The position numbers were made by a program, and so were the translations under genes. Below, in pieces: positions 21,622-33,600 of a DNA stretch of 64,000 nucleotides; position 1 is the first letter of the stretch, and each line of letters opens with the position of its first letter. Source of the stretch: Nemopilema nomurai (Eukaryota > Cnidaria > Scyphozoa > Rhizostomeae > Rhizostomatidae); NCBI GenBank assembly GCA_003864495.1, contig ML133409.1:1705671-1769670 (forward strand). Direction: 5' to 3'. Below the pieces are notes generated by a model, which was not told the DNA's origin, ran no database searches, and saw only the letters and a program-made list of their open reading frames with translations.

Positions 21622-24600
21622 GGTGGGACGGAGACCAAAGGCAACAGGAAGAAGAAGAAGAAGAAAAAGAAAAAGAAGAACAGAAGTCAGCAAGAAGCAA
21701 AGGTTTTTCATGGTTTTCATTTGCTTCCAAACTATTAGCAAGGTTTTTATTTATATAATCTTGCACGAGTTTATTGGTGTATGTTCTAGACACGAAGGTT
21801 GGCGGTATGTATGGTGTGAGAGGTGAGATGAAGTTCTCCTAGAGGAATATGCCTCTAAGCAATCTCCACCTCACTCATAAGATCTGTGTTGCAGCTTTTG
21901 GGCTTCGCTCTCACAGCTGTCACTGACACTGCTCTCTACAGCTCCCATCCCTAACCCCACGTTCCTACCGCACGGTCACTTTTTTCCTTGCTCCATTTCT
22001 ACAACTTTCAAGCTTGCCAGACATTTGCGCGCGTGCCCCACAACCCTGAGGCGTAACCTTCAGCTAACTCTCTTGGTTTCTTATGCTTTCTCTGTGTTGA
22101 ACCTTTCTGATTGAGCAACTGCTCTTTTTCTAATGCAAGAGTAATTGCAATAGACAACATCGCCTCTTTTAAGTTCTAGCAAAGTGTGAACTCTAGCACC
22201 TTGTTTAATCCTGGGTATTTAGAGAGTTTTCTTTTAAAAACATTTCGATATCAGTATGTTGTACCTGCGTTTAACCTTTAATCTTATAGAGCGTGAAAGA
22301 GAGGCCAGTGTTGGTGGATGATGGACCAGAAATCGAATACATTCCAGAAAGCTTCACAATCCCTGTTGGCGATCCTAACTATGCTGCATTTGCAAAAATT
22401 TTCGAAGCTTTCAAGGTTAGTAAGCACTATGTGCCTTCCTCCCCCCCCTCCCCCCCCCCCCGCTGGTGGGTTTCCTTAGAGAGACCGGCATAGACACGAA
22501 CTGTAACTCACAGACACGCCTGGAAACACATTCATCATTTGAAAACGGGCAAGTAAATTGAAAGTGTTTTCAATGCAGATCATTTCAAGCATTCAAAATA
22601 TATCCATTATCAAGAAACAAAAACCCTTTTGAGAATAAAAAGAAGTAAGTACACCTTTCAAGAAGTAAGAAACCACTAGCCACATATCATATTCTAAATT
22701 CCTTAGTTTTGGATTCCAAGTTATCTTACAATCGACATATCAAGAAAGCGATCTCCTTATCATCGAGAGGACGAGTAGGAATGGTGAAGTGTTTTTCGAA
22801 ATTTTTACTGCGACATGTCTTCAAGGGGCTTAATGAATCATATGCAAGACCGCATCTAGATTAGGGCTATGTTACATTCCGGCCACAAAGTGAAAGCTAG
22901 TGAAGTCTAGTGAAAGCTTCGAACTGAGAAATCCGAAAACGTTGGTGCAGGCATCTTGTTCTATTCTGCAAGCTTGCTAGAGACATTACACCAAACTACA
23001 CAAAACAGCCTATTTCACCTCTCCTACGACCTAACAATCGCTTTAAAAGACCAACGACAATCTGGTAAATACGTGCAACTACCACAAGTTTTTGTGCAAG
23101 CTTCTAGAGACTTGAATCGGATATATGCTAACCGCCAGTCCTAGGGATGCTTAAAGTAAAGCTTTCCCCACTCTTTTGGAACTCCTACCCAATCTTCCGG
23201 CGCCTTCCCCTTCAAGACGTTTTGATTAAACCAATGCTTTTTCTTTAACGCTCTTGTGTTTATGTGAATAGTACATGTATCATTCTATTCTATAATTACA
23301 CAGCTTGCAGATGATGTCGTCGCTAAAGAAATTAAGCAAGAAATAAAGAAAGATGAAGTGGTAAACCTTTTTTCTATGTTTATTTCAATGCATTAGTTGG
23401 GCTTCAATAAGATAATGCGTTTACAAATCTGGACTACGCAGATCAAGACATAATCAAACTTCAAAAATAAAGCCCATTTCACACAGCACTTTTTAAGCCA
23501 GCTTCAAATAAGGTTCATTTGAACTGGAGTTTAATTTTTGTCGCCGCAAATCGAGCCACCCCGGGTGAAACCTCCTTACTTGTCGGACATTAGATCACTG
23601 CAGGATCTGGATGGGTGCGCCATAGAAGGCCAGTCTGAGTGAAGATGGTCGACTCAAGGTGACCGTGTAGCTGGTGACTCAAGGTTATCAGCGTAGCTTT
23701 ATCAAAAGTAGAGAAAATGTAAATGTACTGAGACAGAGACGCAAGCTTCATTGCCGCTGCTTCATTCTTCTTGCTCTTGACATGTTTAGAATATGGTTGT
23801 ACAGAGCTATGAAGACAGGCCAACAGCAGCAATGATTTCACTATATGAAGTGGCTGAATTCCGCCACCGTTGTTTTTGCCAAAGCAAATAACAACTGAAA
23901 AAATGCACAACCCCGAATTCTACCCAGTTGTTTATGAACACGAGTATTATTGTGCTGTATAAATGGGCTTAACGCGCATGTTTTCTCTGCTGTATTACTT
24001 TTCTCCGCACTGAAGCCAAACTCTTCTCTGCTTTCAGGCACCCGTTAAGAGGATTGAGGAAAAGGATCCAATCTTTGATGAAGACGAGATGGAGAAGGTA
24101 TGATATGTATTTGGATTGATTTGTAATCCTAGATGAGGAAAATCAAAGTCTTTATTCTGTGTAGATTAGAAATTCAAAGACAGTCGTGTAGCAGTAAATT
24201 AACGTAGAGGATGAAAAGATAGCAAGAGAATGTAGGTTGCTAGTACCAACAAGTTGCACGAGATTGCGCTCCAGCGCTTGATTTTTTTATCAGAATAGCA
24301 ATTATCAGAATAGCAATTATCAGGATAGCAATTATCAGAATAGCAGCTATCAGAATAGCAGCTATCAGAATATCAATTATCAGAATAGCAATTATCAGAA
24401 TAGCAGCTATCAGAATATCAATTATCAGAATAGCAATTATAAGAATAGCAATTATCAGAATAGCAATTATCAGAATAGCAATTATCAGAATAGCAGCTAT
24501 CAGAATATCAATTATCAGAATAGCAATTATCAGAATAGCAATTATCAGAATAGCAATTATCAGAATAGCAATTATCAGAATAGCAGCTATCAGAATATCA

Positions 24601-27600
24601 ATTATCAGAATAGCAATTATAAGAATAGCAATTATCAGAATAGCAATTATCAGAATAGCAATTATCAGAATAGCAGCTATCAGAATATCAATTATCAGAA
24701 TAGCAATTATCAGAATAGCAATTATCAGAATAGCAATTATCAGATAGCAATTATCAGAATAGCAATATCAGAATAAATCAGAATAGCAATTCTCAGAATA
24801 GCAATTATCAGAATATCAATTATCAGAATAGAGTTTATCAGTATAGCAATTATCAGTATAGCAATTGTCAGTATAGCAATTGTCAGTATAACAATTGTCA
24901 GAATAGCAATTAATCAGAATGCGATTATCAGAATTCGATTATCAAAGTAACAATTATCAGAATGCGATTATCAGAATGGCAATTATCAGAATAGAATTTA
25001 TTAGTATAGCAATTATCAGAATTGCACTTATCTGAATCGCAATTATCGCAATCGTATTTCGTTGAATAAGCTTCGTTATTTTTTGATAAGTTTGTTGATT
25101 GTTACTTTTCTGTATTATAAAGAATTCATTGAGGAATTGTTTTCGTGAATTAGGCTAGGTTCAGACTGATAATTAAATAAGCTTGGTAGACGCAGCCTTC
25201 AACAAATCACAACAGGAAAAAGTTTCCTAAGTACTGATGTAGGGGTTTCCAGTGATACGCTGTAAAATGTGAAGCTTTAAGCTTGAAACAACTTGGTAGA
25301 AAACACTTTGATTGGCTTTTCAATTTGAACAGGATTTGCAAATCAAACGCGAAACAACCGTGTGTATCAAGCTTGCATGTTACTAAGTCCAGTGCCGCAG
25401 ATTATGCACTCTAACCGAGCCTTTTTCTCGCAAAACCCGTGTCTTTCAGGGGGATGATGAGCCGAAGAAGTCAAAGAAGAAACTCAAGAAGGAGAGTCGG
25501 TTGACGGTAGCCCAGTTAAAGCAGGTCAGATTTCACTGACTAGATTTACCATGTTTTTAAAAGCCGTGTAACTTCAAACTGATGACGATTTTAAGTAGTT
25601 TTCTTGCAAGTAAGATATTGTGGCTGTTTGTTTTTCCCTTTGTTTGTTTTTCCCAGTAGTTGCGCACCATTCACTTTTTCGTTAATCGTTATTTCGGTTT
25701 TTTCAATGCCAACAGCTTGTTCACCGTCCTGATGTTGTTGAAATGCACGATGTAAACGCAAAAGATCCCCGCCTTCTTGTTTATCTCAAGGTTTGTTCAC
25801 TTCGGTAGATTAGCATTTGTGCATGTGGCCCGGTTCATTCAACTTCCTACAGGTGGAATGCGATTTTAATCGACCTTAGAAGCTGCTTAGACGTCGCATA
25901 GATGTCTGCTAGGCAGCCACAGGTTTCTTCAACCAAGTTGCATTGGGTATCACTTTCTTTGCGCCATGTCGACTATTACTGTTTTTAATCCAGTCAGTTG
26001 TAATTGGCCTGCTCTGTCCTCTTTTTACCACACTCATGGCTCTTGTCTATAGCTTTGTGTGTCATTGTGAAGAGGGAAAGGGATGTTGTTGCTATACTTC
26101 AGCGCTCTTGGATTTTTCAAGCCAAGGGCAGTGTTTATCAACGACAATTGAAAATTAGGGGTAGCATTGTAAGTGAACTATTTGGTATGATGCAACAGTG
26201 AGTATAGTGAAAATCTATATTTGTATAGGATTTTACATTCTCTTTAAATTTTGCAGTTCTTAGCAAGGAATATTACAGAGTCCACTACAAGTCAATGCCA
26301 TTTAGTTTAGTGATTCTCAATAATAATGGGTTTTTATAATTTGTAGGGAATTGGTGTAATTGCTTCTTGCATATTCCTTCATAACTTAATCATTCAGTTT
26401 TTGAGCCTTTTGGGAATTTTTTACGATTGTGTATTCTTAGGCGTACAGAAACACAGTTCCAGTTCCAAGGCACTGGTGCTTCAAGAGAAAATACCTGCAG
26501 GTAAGCTGAAAATTGAGTAACGTTTGATGTCACACTAAATTTTGCGGCTTTCACTTTGTTTGTTAAGATATAAAACCTGCACGCCAAAACAACCCATCTC
26601 CAGATGTTTTTGAATGTATACATTTCAAAATGTCCAACATATAAAATCTTATCGAGCCTTTTCTTGAATAGCTGATTCATCACTTTGGGATCCATAGATC
26701 TAGATTATCTCTTTTTGTATTCGATGCTTTACATTATTCACCGATTGAGCCTTCTATCTGCATTATTGTATTGATGTTAGGTAATTTTGTGCAAGTTTTT
26801 AGACAAGTTTTCCAACTTGAGTAGATTTTGATGCTGTGCATTCTCTTCGCAGGGAAAAAGAGGGTTCGTCAAACCCCCGTTCGAGCTGCCAGACTTCATT
26901 AAGGTTTGTCACCATGAGTTACGTGATAACTGATCACTCCATACCTGGTTTAAGACATTGATGAACCTGACACCATGAAACTCTACCTATGTTTAGAGGC
27001 AGTTTGTCTGTTTTTATCAGAGCTGCCAGGCTTTGAAGTGACAGGTGTATAGGGGTGGTGATTTTAAAAAGGTTGGGTTTCAAAAAATGGTAGGGGATTC
27101 AATTGGGCTGGATTTTGAAAAGAGAATCACTCATAACATTCTATAGTGGTTTGTAGCTGAATGGGAAAAATTTATTAGAATGTCATTTTTTTTTATTTTT
27201 CTTTGCTCGCTTTCTTTGCAGAACACAGGTATCATGGAAATGAGAGCTGCAATGCAAGAAAAGGTTCGAAATACTAATTATCAAGCATTCTTGATGCGTA
27301 GACTTCGTTAGATCCCCGTTGCCCTTCTCCAGTGTTCTTTTAGGTCGAAGGTCATTCTAATCATTCACATATTCTTCAAATCGCAGTTATATCAACCAGC
27401 CATGCGTTTTCTCTTAAGAGCATAATTAACGTAACAGAAATTGTTCATACCTCTGCTATTTCTTTTTAATGAAGATATATGAGGCTTTTTGATGGCATCG
27501 CTCGAGATCTTCACCGTTCCAAAGGCAGCTTCTTTTATGTTTCTGCTTCAAGTCCTGCTTCAACTAAACATAGACATTGGAAGTAAAAATCATTAGCTGT

Positions 27601-30600
27601 TTCAGAGAGTGGGCATGCAATGCTAGTTTGCTTGCTGGATTTTTTAGAGCAAGCAGTGATGTTGAGCTTATTCTGATTTATTTGAAGACGTTTTGCATTT
27701 AATATTAACAGGAGGATGCAAAGAACATGAAGGCAAAACAAAGAGCGAAGGTATTTTTTAGCAAACTTTCTAGCACAAGTAATGGAAAAAATATACTCCG
27801 GCCTCAATGCTGTAGAGTTTAGCGCAGAAGTAACCACGATATCTGCATGGTGTATTTAAACGTTGTTTTGCAAAGTTACACATCTTCTGTCTCTGATTTT
27901 GTCATCAAATTCGCTGTTAGCCGTTTCTGGTGCGTTGCTGGTTTTCTGACTTGACTCGTTCATGACTCCTTCACGCGCTCTTTTAATTCCTTGAAGAGGA
28001 CCCAACGAGACTGATTTGTTTTTTATACTTGTGAAGCGAATCCAAGTTTTTTACATTTAAAAGAAGAAGATTTGAGGAATTTTATCTGTTTTAAGGTTCG
28101 ACCAAAACTTGGAAAAGTGGATATTGATTATCAGAAGCTGCACGATGCTTTCTTCAAGTGAGTATTTTTGTCCTCTTGTCAAGCCGATTCTTGGTGAAGT
28201 TTCTTCACCATTTTTGTGGTACTGATTTGCCATTGATTGTTTAGATCCAGCTCAAATACCGTGTTTTGTCACATCAAATTGAATTCAGGCTCCTCAATAG
28301 TGTCAATTAAAAGGGATAGAAATTCCCTGCCTGAAATAATGCCCGCATTGAGCATTTCAATCCGGTTCTATGCGACACATTCTTTGTTTTGCGACGAAGA
28401 TTTTCAAGAGAGAGAGAATGACTGCGAATACACACATAAAAGTATTTCATAGGCTGAGAATGTACATGCTAAAAGCAGGAGGGCAAGAACAGCTCTGACA
28501 TTTTTATTGCAATCAATAGATTGGTGCAAGAATGGGTGCATTTATTTCTAGTGCGTCCAAAGATTACATACAAAGATTACACACTACACAAAGATTGGAG
28601 GAAAGAATAAAACAGCACGTTCCAACGAGCAAAAGGAACAGAACCTCTAAAGCAATACGCGAATTGTAAAAGACGCAATGCCCAAATTAAGTGTGATACG
28701 CATAGGGCAACACCTTTTGGCGAATCCAGATTGCGCCAAAACATACAGTGATGACAATTGTCACATAATTGGGCAAGCCTTGTCCTCTTTTCACCTAGGT
28801 TATTTTCTTACGTTTGCATACTCTAATGATTGTCAGGCGAAAAAGTACTTTTAGTATGCCAAAACTTTTTCCGCTATTTCTTGCTATTGTGAATTTTTGT
28901 ATCGCAAAGCACTTGTTCTTTCTTTGTTTTGTTTTCTGTGGCTGGTATTACCTGTGAACTCCCTTGCAAGCAGTATCCAAGTTTTCGTCAGTGATTTTCA
29001 TAATTGAATTGGCTCATCCAATTCATGGCAGTTTATTTTGATGTGGCTATAAAAGAACGGCGTATGAAAAAATATAGCCCGTGTCACTGCCGCATCGAAC
29101 TGGGCTGATCTCCATGTGGCACAAACACGGTGTCTTACTGGACCTCATTTAGAAATACTCTACAATGCTCGTATTGTATACTATTTTTGTATGCTATTTC
29201 TGGGTTAAAACCGCCCTGAGGTGATGCACTCCCTCCTTTCAGTTTTTCTTTTTCAATAAGGGTTTTTTGTTTTCAGCTCCGACTACCTTCAATTGATTTA
29301 TTGTATATTCAACTCCTATTCAATCACAATCTCTCCATAGGTACCAAACAAAGCCGAAAATGACAATGCATGGTGATCTTTATTACGAGGTTTGCTCTTT
29401 CATTTCTCATTTCCCATCATCGAAACATTTCTCATTCCTGTTTTGTTCGCAAACGCAAGGCTTACCATTATTAAATGTCGTCATGTTGTTTCATCGAATA
29501 CAGCTTTAAAGACAAACTCGGTTATCTATGATGAAATTATTTTGAAAAGATAATGAAAAACGAAGACAAAGTCATGAAAGAAAAACCAAGGAAGTCGGCT
29601 AGTTGTTGAAGCACATCGAATAATTAAGTGGCTGATAGTTAAATTATCAATTAAGTAGTTTGAAATTGTCATTATCAATGTAATAATTGCCAGTGAAAGG
29701 ATTATGTGTTATGACGAGTGTATGCACAGATTTATACGTATATGTCAAAGTTTTTCCACTATCAATCTTTCTTTCATTTTTTCACAGGGAAAGGAGTTTG
29801 AAACCAAGCTGAAAGAAAAGAAACCCGGTGATCTATCTGATGATTTAAGGACCGCACTCGGAATGCCTGTCGGGCCGGTACGACAAATGAGCCAATGACA
29901 TTGCAGATCTTTTAAAACTTGCTCTCTTAACTTCAGATTTTCCGAAATAGATTTCTCTCATTGATTTGGTCACCTTGCCATCAATAGTTTTAGTGGCTTT
30001 TTAGTTTTCGTTTTTTATTAGGAAATACTTTTGCGTTCTTGTCAATGTGTTATGCGGTACCAGTCTTCCGTTAGTAAAGGAAGGAAGGTCCTAGCCAGAC
30101 TTGATAGCACATGGATGATAATACGTACCTTTGAGAATGTTATTAGTATTTAAATATTTTACGCCCTTACTCACATAATGCGATTAGATGCTGTGAACGG
30201 CTTTTTTGGTGACACTCCGCCAACTGCTTTTTTAGGGGAAGCATTTGATCCCACCACCATGGTTGATTGCCATGCAACGGTACGGACCACCGCCCTCATA
30301 TCCAAACTTGAAGATTCCCGGCCTAAATGCATCAATCCCAGAGGTATGATTGCTGTATATGATGTATGTACAAGTGCGCATTTCTTAAACTCGGTGAAAC
30401 TCTTTTGTCGCAGTCGAGGCGGGTATTCGTCGGCAACATTCTCCGATCCAGGTTGACGTCATCGAATTTGTATCTCGCTATCTATGGACCTTTCACAAAA
30501 ATGAACTTCAGAATTGAATTATTCGTGTTTGAATTACTTTAAACTAAATATTCATGTTGTTTTGACCTTTCGATCGCGAGTTACTTTGTTTTGAATCTTT

Positions 30601-33600
30601 ATATATTTCTTGAGATTTGACCGCAATTTGCGTCTGCAGTGAAACTGTAGTAGCAAATTTCATTGAAATGTATGAAAAAACCGAATTTTTTAAATTGGTT
30701 AATTCGCAGCCTGACGGCCCAAACACTTAGAAATTTTTTCGACACAAACTATTTTAAGAAAATACAATGTTTATGTAACAAGCCTACTCTTGATTTCGCA
30801 GTCGCCTGTAACACGATTTCTGACGCCATTTTTAGGGAGCCTCGTTTGGCTATCACGCTGGTGGATGGGGCAAGCCTCCTGTCGATGAACACGGTAAACC
30901 ACTGTACGGCGACGTGTTTGGAACGCAGCCGCAAGAAGCTCCAATCGTGGTGGACGATGACGAAATCGACCGGACACCGTGGGGTGAGCTTGAATCGGAC
31001 GAGGAGTCGGAGGAATCGGAGGTTAGTAGCAGGCACCAGACAATAAGTCAGGGCTTGGGAAAGAGGGCAATCTGTTTATTTGAGAGAGCAGATAATTTGT
31101 TGTAGATTATTTAGAAAGTTAGTTTTTTTCGTTGTTGAGCTTTATCCTCATTTCCATTGCTTTTTTGCTAGGAAGAGGAGGAGGAGGATGAAGACCACAC
31201 TGGGCTCATAACACCAGGCGATGCGTACGTGTCTTCTTTGAATTAATGTAATTCGAAAGGTTGTGGTTTTGCTACAGTACATAAATAACTGTGCAGATCA
31301 AATTGCCTCACGCTATGTTAAGGCCTTGTTCACATGGGAACGCAATCGTTCCGTTCCGTCCTTCTCCGTTCCGTCCTTCTCCGTTCCGTCCTTCTCCGTT
31401 CCGAAAAGTGTAACGCTCAGGCTCAGGGGTTGTGTTCACACGGGAACGCTTCAAATGACATCGTTCCGTTCCAAGAAGTTTAACGATAAAGTAAGATCCT
31501 GTTCACACGGGGACGGAACAGAACGGAACGATGTGGACTGGCCCAGAAAACAAAGCATTTTTTGAGAGTGTTCACACGAGAACCGAATCGTTCCGTTCCG
31601 TTAAAATGTTTAAAAAGTGTTCCGAATAACGGAACGGAACGATTTGGCTCTCGTGTGAACACTTTTTAGGATGGTATCGTTCCATTTTGTGGACTTATTT
31701 CGTGTAACCTTACATGAAGACAGAGGCAGCAATCCAAACAAAAATGGCTCCAGTAAAGACAACTCGTTACTGGAGCTCTCTGGCAGCTCTCTGGCAGCAA
31801 AGTACTGTCTTGTTAATGCTAAATGGGATAGAATATCGTCGGAGAAGGCAAATGCATTTAAACTTAGTTGAAAGGCCATTAAGGGCGTCGAAGAAGGGCG
31901 AGAAGAGACCGTTCCAAACGGCTCCGCCCCAGGGCCCCAACATTGTTTCAGTGGAGGAGTAACATGCCCTGGCTTAACCCAGAAGCTGTCAGCACCTTGA
32001 TGATGATTTTTCATTGTGGTATACGTCGATGATGGTCCGCCCTTGCAATCATGTTCAAAATCCTTCGCTGTGGTAAGCTATGAACAAGACGTAATTTGGA
32101 CTTTGGCCACTAAAACATTAAAAAGGATACCACAGTTTTCTTTACTCGATCCATCGTGAACTATCGAACTAGAAACAAACAAATTTGATTTTCCACAAGC
32201 AGCAATAATCCTAAAAATGTCCCATAGGCTCTATACCAGTGTAAAAGTATCCTTGTTTCCTAAGCCTACTCATTTGGCTCGGTTCCAAGCAGTTCTGCCC
32301 GTTTACACGGGGGCCAAATGAAACGGTTCCAAATGGAACTACTTTTGTAGCGGAGCCAAAAGAGGATGGGTAGCCGGTCCCAAATGGAACGGTTCCAACC
32401 GTTTTCGTGTAAACACTGCCTATTCGGGCTTGCTCGTGTAAACAGGGTCTGAAGTACCCCCATCTAGAAATGGTCAGAGAACGCAAAGTTAGAACCGAGT
32501 TCTTTTCTTCTCCCAGTAAGCATTCGTATAGATTTTTTAAATTGTCTTTGTTATTGAAGAATGTCAAGCAAGCAGATATGATGATAACTGAGTTTTTATC
32601 TTTCAAGAAGGCTGATCGTTCTGAAAGTAATCTAATAATTTCGAAAAATTGTTAGCAGCCTGTATTCCAAGTTTTTTAGTTTGTAATGACTTCTTGCGAG
32701 ACGTTGTTTGGTCTACTTTGTTTTGCACTAGAACACTTTCAGCATAGGTTTTGTTTCAATTTCTTGCAGCGGCCTAATCACACCGAGTGGCATATCATCG
32801 ATACCAGCCGGCCTAGAAACACCGGACATAATCGAACTTCGAAAGCGAAAAGAAATCGAAGACCTGATGGAAGCAGGCAGCGAGACGCCGGCGCTTTTCA
32901 CAGTTCTGCACGAAAAGAAAACAAATGTCGGTGCAGCCATGATGGGGTCCGCTCATGTCTACGACCTAAACATGGTAAAAGCACACATTTGCCTCTGCTT
33001 GCTACATCTATACTGTATAGATATTGGGTACAAAGTAGTCGAAGTTCTCTTATTCGTCTGGTCATCAGAAACCAGAAAGATGTCCTTGATAGTTGCCAGT
33101 TTTTTTGTTGAATTTGATGCCAATTTATTCCCGCGGTTGCTTCTGAATTCTTTGGGGCAATCGAAGTGTCTTGAAATCGCTACACTGATGTCCCGTTTCA
33201 TCACAACCTGTTGGTCAAGAAAGTTCCAGACAATATTTTAATTATCGTATTAATTCTACTTCACATCATTCAATTTATTACATGGAATTTGCTTTTAAGG
33301 CTTCAATTATTCAATTTTTTAAAGATAAAAACGGTTTTCAATGTTTCTTTTTCCTTTGCAGCCTGGAGGGCGGAAGGTATTGCTGTGCTTTTTTCCTTCT
33401 TGATTCCTTCTTTCTTTCAGATCCAAAATAGGTCTGTCTCTTTTTGATAACACAGCAAACCATTTTTACTAATACGTAACACAATGATCCTCGTTTTGAG
33501 CTCAGTCAACACTGACCTATAATACAGCCCTAAAGAGACAATTAGCAGAATATATATCATATTTGCATTGCTTCTGTCACATTTTTTAGCGAGTTTAGAT

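Noticed and set aside
22838..23145. Possible LINE reverse-transcriptase remnant (ESYARPHLD, then NNRFKRPT) in an SF3B2 intron
   Set aside because: The similarity is limited to a few residues with stops between; not enough to claim.
24290..25055. CRISPR-like array
   Set aside because: Units are directly adjacent with no unique spacers, in an intron of an animal gene: an ordinary minisatellite.
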